Source: Charina bottae
Taxonomy: Eukaryota; Chordata; Lepidosauria; Squamata; Charinaidae
NCBI GenBank assembly: GCA_023362775.1
Contig: JALMGJ010000018.1
Location: 20,317,105-20,381,104 of the forward strand
Length of the DNA: 64,000 nt
Direction: 5' to 3'
Shown: piece by piece, positions 1 to 11,452 of the stretch
Position numbering within the stretch: the first letter of the stretch is position 1
Layout of the letters: each line of letters opens with the position of its first letter
Position numbers and translations under genes: made by a program
The notes under the pieces: model-generated
Told to the model about the DNA's origin: nothing
The model's database searches: none
Seen by the model: only the letters and a program-made list of their open reading frames with translations

Positions 1-194
1 CATGATTTATGGCTTAGCAGGTTGCTGGAACACAGCTTCAACCCCACCTACTTTCTGCATAACATTTTCTGGATAGGGCCATCTTTGGCTTCTCTTGGGA
101 AGAGATGAGAGAGCAGAAAAGCTGTTTTCCAGGTGCCTGGAAAGCTTCTGTTGACCAGATTTGGCCAGCCTGGGAAAGATGGGCAGAATGATTG

Positions 195-252
195 ATTGAT
201 TGATTAAATTTCTATCACCGCCCATCTTCCCCCAAAGGGGAACTCTTTGATT
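195..252 (-). mobile_element. LINE 3' tail (L2/CR1-like), truncated
   Basis: Read on the minus strand, this has a short conserved block (GATGGGCGGTGATAGAAAT) followed by an AATC-type simple tail. The same block ends the better preserved LINE at 62,420-63,014 and recurs near 42.6, 43.2 and 41.0 kb. Only the last ~60 bp are present, as expected for 5' truncation. The clade is inferred. Confidence 0.6.
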
Positions 253-1581
253 TCCTATTAGCCAGCTTCCTGAGTTCAATCAATTCTCCTGTTGTGGTTC
301 AAGGTCTTTCACATTTTAAAGCCATTGGAGACAGTGGCCACCGCCATATGTTCCACATGATAGTTAAGGTGGTCACCCATTGTATAGATCCCAACAATAT
401 TGCCAAGTTAGCTGAGATCAAGATGCAATGAGAAATATCGCTCTCTTTCTTCCTCTTCCTAGTGTTTATGATTTTATAATCCACCATCCCTTTTCTCCCC
501 CTTCCAAATCACTTTCCCCAAACTTAGCAAGCATCCAGTGTTCATCCTTCCTTCCGAGCTGATCTCCTGAGGGAGATTTTGGCTGCCCTCTTCCACACTT
601 CTTCCCGTCCTTCAGTATCCTTGTCTCCGAATTTAAAAGGCCGAGTGGTGCCTTTCATCTGCGCACAAAGCAATTTAATTTTTCTTAATGCTGCGAGGAA
701 TAAATTGATCGTTTCTTCCCATTTCTCCCCTGGCTTGAATCAGGGCACAGACACCAGGTTTTCCTCCCCAAATTTCATTCGAACAACTCGGTGTAATCAT
801 CACTATAGAGAAATCATCCATTTTGTTTTCTCTCCCATAATCCTCCATTAAAACGATAGAGATAAAATGTTCCCAGATCAAAAACATTCTCCCCCGTCTG
901 TCAGTACCCCCGCAGCTCTTCCCTGCCAGAGAGACCTCGTCTGAATATTAACCATATTAAGATTTGATCTGCTGAGAGATTTTTTAAAGGTCAACGCACA
1001 TGCACAAGATGTGTTGGAACCACCTTGCAGCCAAACACCAGATAAAAGGAAGACACTGGTGTACCTTGAAGCACACACACCCTTCCTCACAAAACAAATC
1101 ATGTATTCAAAGGGTGCAAATCCTGAAGACTCTATCCAGAGATTTCCAATATTTAAAACACTACCTGTCTTAAATTATCTGCTCCAACAATGTTCTACGT
1201 ATTCCTTCTCCAACAGGTTGTCTGAAAGATTTGCCTTTCTCTACAAGCAGGCCTGCTTTAGAGGAGGTTCACATAGGACACCATTCAAATTGCCAGAGGG
1301 AAAATATTGTGAATATTGCAGTCCAGATAGCTAAGAGCATAGGCCTTTTTTTTTAATGTAGCCTTCCAAGTATGCTCTTGGTTCAAATGCAACATCACCC
1401 AGTTTTAATCATACTTCAAAGAGACTAAAATGAAATCACATTGAGGAGATTCTTGTTTAGATATGCACAAAGCCATGTTTAGACAGTTTGGACTTTATGA
1501 TTTTCTTTTGGGCTGGTGATTTTTTATGATCAGGTCACAGTTCTAGAATCGTAAGTTGTAGCCAGAAGAAAAAAACTATGC
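253..1581. other. Unassigned non-coding stretch
   Basis: No repeat family, exon or RNA gene recognised. Base composition is ordinary and moderately AT-rich. Open frames of up to about 100 codons occur on both strands with no family motif, and I regard them as chance. Confidence 0.5.
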
Positions 1582-1757
1582 CAGGAGTGTGTGCAGGGGG
1601 GTCAAAAGAGTCAAGATGGCAGCCATGTAATCAAAGACCCACTTTGTCTTTATGTGTGTCACAGTGCATGTAAAAATAGGGGGCAGGGTTTCAATCGCAT
1701 GGTTGTGGCCACCATCTTGACTTTTTTGACCCCCCCCCTCTGCAGACCCTCATTCTG
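1582..1757. mobile_element. MITE of the YY1-motif TIR family, copy 1 (full length)
   Basis: A 176-bp element with inverted ends. The left end reads CAGGAGTGTGTGCAGG, then GTCAAAAGAGTCAAGATGG. The right end carries CCATCTTGACTTTTTTGACC, then CTGCAGACCCTCATTCTG. The inner parts also pair (CATGTAATCAAAG with a diverged TTCAATCGCATG), so the element is close to palindromic. Related copies lie at about 7.9-8.2, 9.1, 18.1, 22.2, 24.1, 24.8 and 36.3 kb. The CAGGGGTG-like end suggests a non-autonomous hAT, but I see no clear TSD here. The family name is unknown to me. Confidence 0.7.
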
Positions 1758-2385
1758 CAAGGCCATCCCCTCTGCTTCTATAGTACACCTGAACATTTAG
1801 AAATAATTTAATAGACTTGCAAAATGTGCAGCAATCCCACCATTCTTATAGACAGATCCATACCTGTCCACCACATACCTATTTAGTATCAGCCACTGGG
1901 AAGCAACTGTGAAGACCGATTATTTCCTTAATGCCTTGCTTGAAAGTGTTGAAAGGCATCTAGCTGGACCATAATCAATGATCTATTTAGAATTCGAAAG
2001 TCATGCAAAATTCTGTATAAGAACGTTGAATGTCCATGTCTCTAGTGTTCAAGTCAATACTGAACATCTCCTTTCATCAACTGTTTTTAAGATGTTTAGG
2101 CTGCAATCCAATGTCCGTTGGGAAAATAACCCAGCTCCATTGGATTTCCTACACAAGGAGAAAGAGCTCCGTTCTTGAAGAGGGAAATCCATCAATAAGT
2201 TCCTATTTCCAAGGAGACACTTTATAATATTGGGTAGAGTGTCCTTGGAGATACAAAACCATCCTCCAAGCCACTAAACTGAGGAGTGGGGGAAACCTTG
2301 CCAGACTATCTCCTCAATGTATTCCAGTGCTCCATCAAGCAAAAGGATTGTTTCTCCTAGAAGCTATCCCTTGGCTTCAATAGAC
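1758..2385. other. Unassigned non-coding stretch
   Basis: Nothing recognised: no splice-site-framed open frame, no repeat family known to me and no simple repeat longer than about 15 bp. Confidence 0.45.
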
Positions 2386-2429
2386 CACGACTTGTAAGAT
2401 TAAACCCAGTTCGTTGGGTTGACACAGTT

Positions 2430-2535
2430 GCAATGCCATAAACAATGGCTTGCAAACTACAATTGGCTCTGTTCACACAACATGCTAAACCAAGGCTAAA
2501 TAGGCCACATGATGGCTCAGCATGAACCAGATTAT
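2430..2535. repeat. Dispersed TTCACACAACATGCTAAACC-type repeat, copy
   Basis: Contains TTCACACAACATGCTAAACC with flanking AATGGCTTGC and GGCTCAGCATGAACC modules. Similar modules, in either orientation, recur near 5.1, 21.95, 25.1, 27.4, 27.95, 46.2, 53.7, 59.8 and 63.8 kb. The modules are short and shuffled, so the copies are old or the family has an internal repeat structure. I cannot name the family. Confidence 0.45.
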
Positions 2536-2540
2536 TCTTT

Positions 2541-4784
2541 TAATTCAGGAGATAAAAGATAATAAAGAAAATGAAAAGAGGAAAAGAAACTGGAAGCCCA
2601 CAAAGCAGTGTGATATTTGTTTTTAATGGGCTTAAAAAATATTTAACTGTTCTGAAATCTCCAGATACCACATTAAAGCATTATAAAAATTATTCTAATT
2701 CAGAAGGATTTTAGAACTGGAGCATGCACTGAAAGTCTGCTAATGAAATGTTTAGTTTTCTTGTTGCAAATGAAATTTGCAAAGGACAAATCCAATTGGC
2801 TTAATTGGCTTAACAGATTCACACCAGTAAGACACTCCGGTTTGCTTAGTACAGTTTATCAAGATGACTCACAAGGGAAACAAAAAGGGGCTTTGTTAGC
2901 CAAAGAAATCACAAACAGGTATTTTTAAAACCGGCAGGAGTTCCTCACGCGGGGAAATAAGGCACATGTTTGAAATGATGTGGCTGTGGAAACTTTTAAA
3001 CCAAGCTTTAGTTTGCATCCTTGATGTGGGGAGTAAGCAAGAATGCAAAGAAGAATCACCTGAAGGTCTCAGATGTTATTGGAGCCACCTTGACCTGGTC
3101 AGAACTTTATGGTCAGAATGTCCAAGGCTCAGTTACAGCAGCTAATTTACTCATTCTTATATATACTCCTCTCAAGGAGACTTCCTTCTAATCACTTGGT
3201 AGATTCTCACATGTCCAAAAAAAAAACATGTCATCCAGGACATCCTCAGGAGACATCCTTACAGAATTTCCTTGGAGGACTTCTCCACCAATGGATCATT
3301 TGGAGCTGAGCCAATTCTTTCTGAGAAGACAAATCTGTTGAGGACGTAACCAGAGATCAACATGTGCCCTTGGTAACTGAAACAACTAACCCAGTTGTCT
3401 GGATCTGCATGATACACAGGACCATAAACTAACAACACAGGCTGGACCCACAAAACCCTCTAGACTGAGATGTGGCTGTTTAGTTCGTGGTTTAGTATTT
3501 TCTGCAGTTACCTCTGGAAAAGGTGTTTTTCAAGAAAGTCTACTCATGGGAAGGGTTCAAGGCACACCTCTTCCAATCATTCTTTTGTGAATCAGGAGGC
3601 ACTGTTTGATGGCTGGAAGCCTAGAGAACAGAATGTATGGTCCACTGGGGGAAATAGAGATGAGAAAGAGAAAGGGCCCCATCAATTATTGCCAGGAAGG
3701 GCCAAAGAAAATGAAGATTTCCAGTATGGGAAATCAGCCAATGCCATCCTTCAGTCAGGAGCAGTGCTCTGTTGCCAGGCAGTGTTATCACACATTCTCT
3801 TGGTTGCTATGGAGACTGGCACCACAGGACTCCCGGTTGCAGTGTTCTCCTGGATGTTCCCTACTCCTTGAACGGAAAGAAGCACATGTTCCATGGCCAC
3901 TTTGTACCTGCAAGAAGGTACAGGAGGCGACTAGTCAACCATTTAGTTCCAGGCGCCGGATGCCTGGCCTCCAACTTGAGAGGAGAGGGGCAACGCACGA
4001 CTGCCCGGCAGCCACATGCTGTGGTGGCCAATTTACTTTGGCGATGGAGCTGGAAGCAGACTCTGAATAATTTTTCCTTTCTAGAAATTGAGACCTGGAA
4101 GAAGGGCAGGAGACTCTTTTGGCAGGCCTGACCACAGTTTGAGAACTCATGGGAAGTGGGCAGCGTCTGTGTCCTCCCGTATCTAGAGGGGGGTGAAAGC
4201 CTTAGAGAAAGGTTCTCCAACTGTGTTGGGCAAAAGAGAAGACTTTCCTGTATTGTAGACCTTGGGAATAATTGTTGCTTTGCTTCAATGGCAAAGATTG
4301 CACAGGATTTACATGTAGCCCCGGATCCCTTCCAAAACCCATCCTTAAATTGTGCTGCATCAGGAATGAGCCTTTTGGGGGGAGTGTGACTTCTGGCATG
4401 CTATTCCCAGGTTAAACATCCCTTGATTCAAAAATATGTGCAAAAAAATCTGCTCAGTGACACACAGGTGTTTCTAGGTGCAAGGTGGTGCATCTTGAGA
4501 AGGTTCGAGAAAGCCAGGGAGCAGGAGAAAGAAGGAAAAAACAATCTGCCTAAAATTCCTACTCAACTGCTTTGAAGACTCTCGCAATTGAGGGAAACAA
4601 ATATTCTGCTCTAGTCTAATGGATTAAATCATTCATCTGAAGGAGGTGATTTAGGAATATGAGGAGGAGATGCCTTTTGGCTTACACTCTCTGTACCATC
4701 TACACGGATGAGCAGCGACCTCCTGGGATTCAAGAGAACAGTTTTTCCAGCCCTGCCTGTTTATGCAATGGATTGATCCTAAAA
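2541..4784. other. Unassigned non-coding stretch
   Basis: No recognisable repeat or exon. Overlapping open frames of 119-154 codons between 3,470 and 4,220 exist on both strands. They show no domain, no signal peptide and no consistent reading phase, and shadow each other, so I do not call a gene. Confidence 0.45.
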
Positions 4785-5028
4785 CCATTCTCATCCACAG
4801 AATATGGTTTACCATGATCCATGACCCCATTAGACTGTGGTGAACCTGGGTTGACAATCGCACATATACTGAAAAATGTAGCCTGTCCCAGCTCTTGGAA
4901 GAGTACAATCATGACATTTGGAAGTGTTTCCAAACACTTCCCTCTCTTTTTTGTTGGTTTGCTTTGGCATTGTCCATTTCATTTCAACCCCTTCCTGCAG
5001 TTTTGCAACAGTTCACAATATCCTGTGG

Positions 5029-5082
5029 GGCGTATTCTGGAAGTCCACACATCTTAAAGTTGCCAAGGTTGAAAAACACTCT
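5029..5082 (+). mobile_element. Half copy of palindromic hAT element
   Basis: Carries the 3' half motif GAAGTCCACACATCTTAAAG followed by TTGCCAAGGTTGA and a diverged AAAACACT end, as in the complete copy at 52,210-52,344. The 5' half is missing. Confidence 0.65.
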
Positions 5083-5195
5083 GCTAAACCATACTCTGAT
5101 CTGGTGGTTCGCTGGCTTACCAGGCTGTTCGAATCCAGCTACTGCAGTTGGATCAACCAGGGTTTACAGCTCAGTGTTGTGCAAATTCAGCCAAA
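5083..5195. repeat. Dispersed TTCACACAACATGCTAAACC-type repeat, diverged
   Basis: Contains GCTAAACCAT, TGGTTCGCTGGCTTACCAGG and GGGTTTACAGCTCAGTGTTG modules resembling the copies near 2.5 and 53.7 kb. It lies directly after the hAT half copy. Strongly diverged. Confidence 0.3.
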
Positions 5196-6078
5196 TGGTG
5201 GATCATTCACGAAAACACGAACAAACCAGAGCTCAGAGCAATGGGCAGATGCAACCAGATCCCACACTGCATTGATGCATCTGCAACTGTTAAGACCGAA
5301 ACGGCTTGCAGAAATCCAAACCAGAAACAGACAAAGATCGACAACCCTGGATGGCTTAACAAGGCCACAGGCCCGGGTGTGGACTTGACCCTTATTTTCT
5401 TCCTCAGCTGCAGGCTTGTCAATAAACAAAGAAGTCATCCTCAGTCCTACAAGCTCTTCCCTCCTCCCCCGCTTAATTCTCTCATCTTTTCCTCTCTCTC
5501 TCTTTCCCCAGACAAAGAGGAACATGTCTCCCCTCCCTGCGTCTTTTAGAACAGCTGGAGGGTTCCCCAGTTCATGCTCGGCTGAGCATGGCCGCTCCCA
5601 GGGGTTGACGGGGCCATGTTTCACAGGACGGTGGTGATTAAGGGTTAAGAATGAAACAACCCTGCCAGGGATGAGAAAGAAAGGTAGCAGGAGACTCCTT
5701 CCTGGGACAGGCAGTGAGGAACCCTGGAAGAGGAGGGGTGGATGGATGGAGGGCACACCAATCTTTTGCCCAGGCAACAGAGGGGAGCCCTACCCTTTCC
5801 TAGAGACTCAGTGCCTTTCCCCACTTGCATTACCAAGGGCACAAATGTGGATTTTCTCCTGTATTCCAGCACTGTACAAAGGTGACTTCAAGATGGGGGG
5901 AACATTAGGTGTGTCCTTTGGGGCAAGTCAGGAAAGAGGCAGTGAAAAAGGAACGAGGCAGGACAGAGATCGGCCGTGGGCACAGCCTGGCTCAAGCTAG
6001 TAGGGCAGTCTGTAGTTTGAATCATGTCAACTGGATTTCTATTTTCTCAGTGGAAACGTTTCGCTCGTTTCTCCAGGC
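5196..6078. other. Unassigned non-coding stretch
   Basis: No repeat family recognised. A 196-codon minus-strand frame (5,187-5,777) overlaps several plus-strand frames and shows no motif, so it is most likely chance. A pyrimidine-rich segment lies at about 5,455-5,515. Confidence 0.4.
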
Positions 6079-6142
6079 TGGCTGGGGAATTCTGAGGGTT
6101 GAAGTCCACACATCTTACAGTTGCCAAGGCGGAGAAACACTG
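6079..6142 (+). mobile_element. 3' half of palindromic hAT element
   Basis: GGCTGGCTGGGGAATTCTGA, then GTTGAAGTCCACACATCTTA and a GAGAAACACTG terminus. The left half is missing, so this is a truncated or rearranged copy. Confidence 0.75.
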
Positions 6143-6419
6143 CAGTGGGGTTTTCTGTTGACTCTAGAAAAGACCTTCAACCCAGTGGTGGGTCATGAGG
6201 ACAGGGCCTTGATGGAAGCCTTCAGGAAGCCAGACCTCATCTTTAGCCTTAATGGAGATGACTACTACTCTTTCAGAAGACCATTGGCTAAATTTGGGGG
6301 TCCAACTGAGACCCTTAGCATTCATTGGACCCCTACCAATCTCTCCAACCCCGTAACTGGAGCACTCTCTGGAAGGATGAAGGAGAGAACATTTCCTAAT
6401 ATTTGCACATACTCTATAG

Positions 6420-6538
6420 CAGTGTTTCTCAACCTCAGCGACTTTAAGCTGTGCGGACTCCCAGAATTCATGGCTGGCTGAGGAATTCTGGGAGTTGAAG
6501 TCCACACAACTTAAAATGGCTGAGGTTGAGGAACCCTG
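6420..6538. mobile_element. hAT MITE with near-perfect 8-bp TSD
   Basis: Begins CAGTGTTTCTCAACC and ends with a diverged inverted terminus (GGTTGAGGAACCCTG). Flanks are ctctatag (6,412-6,419) and gtctatag (6,539-6,546), 7 of 8 matching. The body is the same palindromic family as at 52,210. An 8-bp TSD is characteristic of hAT transposases. Confidence 0.85.
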
Positions 6539-6621
6539 GTCTATAGGGATCTGAGGGCCAGGCCACTGGACGCCCCTGCAAAGGCCCAGAATCCAGAGAA
6601 ACCCAAACCAAGCAAACTGGA

Positions 6622-6705
6622 AAGCAAAATCAATGGGGAACCACGTGGTTCGCTTAACGCCCGCAGTGATTCACTTAACGATCACCGCAAAAAAGGTGAG
6701 GACTA
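6622..6705 (-). mobile_element. Internal fragment of Tc1/mariner-like MITE
   Basis: On the minus strand this matches the middle of the element at 46,874-47,276, including repeated TTAAGTGAATCAC and the stretch that becomes CCCCATTGATTTTGC. Both termini are missing. Confidence 0.6.
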
Positions 6706-6712
6706 CGTGTAT

Positions 6713-6768
6713 GTGGTTGGGAGGAGTTGAAAAGGACTTGATAGCACATAATCAATCAATCTGTATTA
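6713..6768 (+). mobile_element. RTE/BovB-like LINE 3' tail
   Basis: GACTTGATAGCACATAATCA followed by an AATC-type tail. It matches the 3' ends of the RTE copies at 11,450-11,800 and 41,305-41,815. Only the tail remains. Directly downstream is a short (TAC/TAT)n run at about 6,798-6,822. Confidence 0.6.
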
Positions 6769-6769
6769 A

Positions 6770-7912
6770 TTTCTATACCCCAGATAATGTACTCCATTAC
6801 TATTACTACTACTACTATTATCATTTGAACATATGTTTATGTATTGAAGCATTAACACTTCTTTATTCAGTGGCTGGATCAAATAAAGTAGCCCTGAGCA
6901 TTTGCCCCATAATGGAATGGTTCGTGCACGCTTCCCACACACACACTGGATGCATTTTATTTCCTCCCATGCCTGTGTTTTGGCTTAATTCACCCCCGTG
7001 CCATTCTAAGAAAGTCATCAATTAAAGACCTGCTAACACACAACAGGATGGCGTAGTCTGATATACCCTCAGAGAGGTGAAATGCCAGATGATGAAAGTA
7101 AAAGTGATAGCTGTCAATCATATATTGTTTGAAAGTCAACTGCATTTCTTTAAAAAAAATCATCACTTGAAATTCAGAGAAATGCCTCAATATGGGTCTT
7201 TGCAAGGGTAGTCAAAGGCAAATGCTCATGTTTTCTGTTTTGCTTGTTATGGCAAATACATGAGCAATTGAGTTCTCCAAATTTAGTTCATTTCAACATG
7301 GGCTTCTCTCTCTCTGTGTAGCTTTACTTTAAGACTAGCAGGGTGGAGAATATGAACATAGGTTATCTAGAGTATTTCTAAAGCAAAAGGGCACGTTCAA
7401 ATTAAGCTGCATATTAGGTTTCGGTTCTTGATCGGATCACGGGAAGTGCCAAAATGAAAAACTCTCTGTTCCCAGGGATCTTCCAAAAGATCTCACCTTT
7501 GGGAGCTTTTGCAAAACATAACAAACCACTTGTAATGAAAAACACATTACGCTGGGCCTGGAACGAAGCTACGTTGCTGCGCACATTTACTTGGCAAGAT
7601 GCAGCCGTAAAATCAGAAATCTAGTTACGCTAACAACTTGGCCCCTGAAGTTCAATCACTGTAGTCTGGATCCAACTCATTTTTTAAAAGTGAATTTACA
7701 TTTCACTGAAATGTGAAACGATGCAGAGCATCCAAGGAATCGGCAAACACAGACAACCACACACAGGGCGTACGGCTGTCTACATTTGCCAGTTTCCTCA
7801 TATTCTGCCCTGTTTTGAGCCTTTCGAACTTGAGTATCAGAAAGAGCCTCATTGGGAAGTTGGTAGAGACATAAAAGAGCAAATCCATTCTTGAATTTCC
7901 CCTCCAAGGCTC
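6770..7912. other. Unassigned non-coding stretch
   Basis: A trinucleotide run near 6.8 kb, otherwise AT-rich sequence without a recognisable repeat or exon. Confidence 0.4.
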
Positions 7913-8155
7913 CAGGGGGTCCACAGGGGGTGATCAAAAAAGTCAAGATGGGGACACGTCTAAATGCAATACATGTAAAAAAAGGGGGGCAGGACTTTGA
8001 ATTGACTTTTTTGACCTGCAGACACCCAGGCCTGGAGGGGAAAATCGAGTGAAGGTTATGACACGTGTGATGTGCATTAAAAAAAAAACTGGCAGAGCTT
8101 CTCTCATACCGTCACAGCTGCCATCTTGACTTTTTTGACCCTGAGGACCCCCCTG
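7913..8155. mobile_element. YY1-motif MITE family, composite copy
   Basis: Outer ends pair: CAGGGGGTCCACAGG on the left and CCTGAGGACCCCCCTG on the right. Each is joined to TCAAAAAAGTCAAGATGG or its complement. A further right-type terminus (GACTTTTTTGACCTGCAGAC) sits inside at about 8,002-8,030, so this looks like two copies nested or fused. No clear TSD. Confidence 0.65.
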
Positions 8156-9130
8156 GCTAAAAATCTTGAGTGGGGAAAATTCAGGAAGCACAAGAGTGTC
8201 CAATTCAGGTTTCCTCCCACCCCAGCAACAGGAGCTGGTCCCTAGAGGCTATCGGCTGCTATTCGTGCTGGTTTTATTTAATAAACAGTGACCGATTAAG
8301 TCCACATTTGAAAAGGCGGAACAGGGATGCGGGCCAAGATCAGAAACGTCCACTGCGGGCCTCGGCTGCAAGAGCTGTCAAGTTTCCAAAGATGTAAAGC
8401 ATTAACGGGGCGACGCAAAGAGGACCTTGAAAAAGGAGGTTTGTTTTGAGTTGCATCGTGCTGAAAACTAATCCGGGGCATACGCTTGGAGGTTTGTCGG
8501 GAAGACAAAATATAAGCTGGGTGGCGCTCGGCAAAGCCCTCCGCTGCTACCTGAACAGCGAGGTGGGGATCCAGCCTCACCCTTTTAATACTTCTGTCCT
8601 TGCAAAGGTGCCCCATGGGAACCAGGCACGAAGGAGAGAGACGTTTGACCCCCCCACCCCAAAGATGAGGGGTCTGCAGAAGTTCAAAGTATTGTTTCCT
8701 TTTGGGAAATTAAAAAGAGGAGACTGCAAGGCAGCGCGCTTTGATGAAGAAGGTTTCCACCGAGGACAAAACGGTGCACTGGGATGGAGAAAGAAACCTA
8801 AAGTGGTGATGAATGGAATAGAGTAACCTGCAAGAGGGCATGGCTGGCTGGCTGGCTTGTGCCTACTGGTTGGCTTAGCTTCTTCCCAGCTGGTCAACTG
8901 AGCCGGTTTTGGTGGCTGCTACATGGTCAGGATGGGGCAGGACACAAATCAAGCAAAGAAGTCAATTTTGTGCAATTGGAAGAGTTGCACACTTCAAGCT
9001 TATTTTTCTACTTCGGAGTCAAGCAGCTTTCCTTGTCTAGATCTCCAATTGCACTGAAGCTTTGAAAAGTGCCCCTTCCTGCAGCTAGACTGTAGACACA
9101 GACACACACACTGTAGCAGACAATTCACAC
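8156..9130. other. Unassigned stretch with mild CpG enrichment
   Basis: CpG dinucleotides are locally more frequent at about 8,320-8,560 than in the flanks, but far fewer than in the 26.5-29.5 kb island. Open frames of 106-126 codons on both strands show no known motif. No named feature. Confidence 0.35.
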
Positions 9131-9185
9131 CAGGGGTGTCTACAGGGTAGGTTCAAGAAAGCCAGGATGGAAGCTGCAATGCCGC
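9131..9185. mobile_element. Left end of YY1-motif MITE, truncated
   Basis: CAGGGGTGTCTACAGGGTAG followed by a diverged TTCAAGAAAGCCAGGATGG. The terminus agrees closely with the other copies, and no matching right end is present. Confidence 0.6.
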
Positions 9186-9552
9186 AGAATTCTGCCGATA
9201 GATTATCACTCCGTCCACAAGCCCAGCTTTTCTTCAAACCTAGGACTCATCCGCTGTCTGGCCCTTGGTTGCTTTTCCATTTCTTTTCCACAAGGCCCTT
9301 CTCCACAATCAAATGTATAAGCAAGCAATCCAGACCAATGAGTTCTCTGTGTGCAGAATCCAGACACGCACAGCCTGCCACCCACCTACCGATCATGTTT
9401 TCTGAGACAGAAAGATAAATGGTGGCAAACTAAATAGCTTTGAAATGGAACTCATTGTTTCATGGCTAGGTTGAGTCATCCCAATGACGCAGCACTTTCA
9501 CAAAGCCTTGGTCTTGTCTTTAAGAAATGTTTTCATCTCTTTCAACCTATCC

Positions 9553-9596
<44 letters not shown>
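9553..9596. repeat. (TGA)n trinucleotide microsatellite
   Basis: About 14 uninterrupted ATG/TGA/GAT units. They create a run of methionine codons in an otherwise chance reading frame (9,462-9,908). Confidence 0.95.
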
Positions 9597-9658
9597 CTAA
9601 CGCTCTCTACTTTCATGAACTTGCATCGTACTGCTGCCTGCTTAAATGGATCAGATCC

Positions 9659-9953
9659 TGTAATGGGAAGAAGGAATAGCCTTGAGGAACAGGAGGAAGA
9701 GAACGGTCAGATAACACAACCAAGACAACGGTCAGATAAAAGAAATCTGAGTCCAGGGCAGAACTATGCCCTCATTGTGGGAGGTTGTGCGGATCCAAAT
9801 TTGGCCTTTACAGCCACTTACGGATCCACCGTTAAAATTTTACCTTTGGAAGACAATCTTACTCGGCTACGAGTGATCGCCAATGATGATGAGTTCTCGC
9901 GAAGATGAAGGGAGGGGGGAGGGAAGGGGGAAGCACATGAAACTTGCAAGATT
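9659..9953 (+). mobile_element. LTR-like repeat, copy A
   Basis: Begins TGTAATGGGAAGAAGGAATA, continues with AACAGGAGGAAGAG and GGTCAGATAAAAGAAA, and ends at an ACTTGCAAGATT block. It shares these blocks in the same order with 13,392-13,640, but carries extra middle sequence. The TG start and the repeat's size suggest a solo LTR, although no internal retroviral or gypsy coding sequence is present. The 147-residue open frame crossing it is not a gene. Confidence 0.45.
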
Positions 9954-10114
9954 GATGTCAGCCCTTCAAGGTAGACCAGACTAGGAAACCAAATTCATGC
10001 ATACTGATACTATTTTTATTATAAGGTTACAGTAACAGAATTTTGCAATCTTGGTAGCGGCTCTTCCTCCTGTTCCTCAAGGTTATTCCTTCTGCCCGTT
10101 ACAGATCCTTGCTC
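9954..10114 (-). mobile_element. LTR-like repeat, copy B (inverted, abutting A)
   Basis: Minus-strand copy of the same family: TGTAACGGGCAGAAGGAATA at its 5' end (near 10,113), then GAACAGGAGGAAGAG, CAAAATTCTGTTACTG, a TTATAATAAAA block and GGTTTCCTAGTCTGG. It lies tail to tail with copy A, so the two form a large imperfect inverted pair. Confidence 0.45.
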
Positions 10115-11440
10115 CAATCTCCTGCCCAAAGGCAAAACGCTACTCTGAAGGCCATCTAGCAGGGATGGCCGCCTGCCATTCCAGCCCTGCACTCCACACC
10201 GCTTTGAAAGAAAGACCACCGTCTCTCCCTGTGCCTTTGCTTCACTTGCCAAGTTGCGAAGTGATGGACGCAACATTTGCTTTGGAGGAGAAATGATGGG
10301 GCCTGGGGAAAATGGAAAGCCCCCAGTGTACAACACACGTTGCCTTGTCAAGGATGACCCTTTGGAACCTTCCAGTATCTCATGGGAGAGAAGTTGGATC
10401 TGGCATTGGCCCTGAAAGAGAGGCCAAACTGAACAGGAAATAAGAGAGAAAAAGAGAAGGAATTGGGGATTGGGAAGCTCCTGGGCAGCTGGGACAGCAG
10501 AACTGCAAACGATCCATGCACCAAAGTGCAGGAAATAAAGGCAGAGAGATTTGCAGAAAATGATGTGCCTGCATGTTGTAGGGCAACTGGGCAGTTAATT
10601 GGTGGGAAAATCTTGTTAATCAATCAAAAGCTTGCAGTCAATTAAATTTTGCCATTCTACAGGTCTCAGAACTAGGTAGCAAATATCTTTGGACATTTTC
10701 TTTTATTAAAAAAATAAAGAGGGGGATTTGATTCTAAGCTCTCTCGCATACACATTATTACCCCTCGCTTTTTTGCCAGTTCTCTCTCTGCCTGTCTTAT
10801 TTTTTAATCAAGTTCAACAGCCCGGATTTCTTCCTGGGTAGATGTTTCAAGGGCTTTCAATTCCCTCTTATTTGACATCAACTTTAAAATGATTCAGTCA
10901 ACCTGAAAGTGTCCCATACATGAGGCCCCAGCAGAACTTCACTAAAATTAATTATTCTGTTATTTTCACATTCAAAAGTATTCCTGTTAATCACATCAAC
11001 TATTAATCAGCATTAATATGTTCACCTTCCCTCCCTCAGAAAAGAGACAAGTAATATCTTAAAGCTGACCAATATTCCTTAAGGAGTTGGAGTTGGTTGT
11101 TCTTGCATCATTTTAACATGTTAAAGAAATGCATATATAGTATTTATAAAATGTGTATATTGCACAGTCCCAAAAGAGACTTCTGTAGCACCAGCTTAGT
11201 TCATAAGATCTGTTTGCAGTTCTGTCTGACACGAACCCACAGGGGTTACCTGAATAAACCATAGTTTTGAGTTGACATCAAAACTGAAGTTTAAATGGAA
11301 ACTTTTCTTAAATAAAAAATTTAAAAATCTATTCCTTGAAGGAGGCGGCAAAACAATTCGGTTATCATTCATACACACACACATACACACACGGATTTAC
11401 ATATAACCTAGTTTTGTTTTCTTAGCTTTCTACTTTTTAT
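10115..11440. other. Unassigned, AT-rich
   Basis: No recognised family. It includes a short CA-rich tract (about 11,370-11,393) and several TTAATTA/TTAATCA-type A+T motifs around 10,600-11,000. No coding evidence. Confidence 0.4.
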
Positions 11441-11452
11441 TTACTCATTTAT

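Noticed and set aside
9462..9908. 148-codon frame with a methionine run
   Set aside because: The run is the (TGA)n microsatellite, and the rest is the LTR-like repeat.
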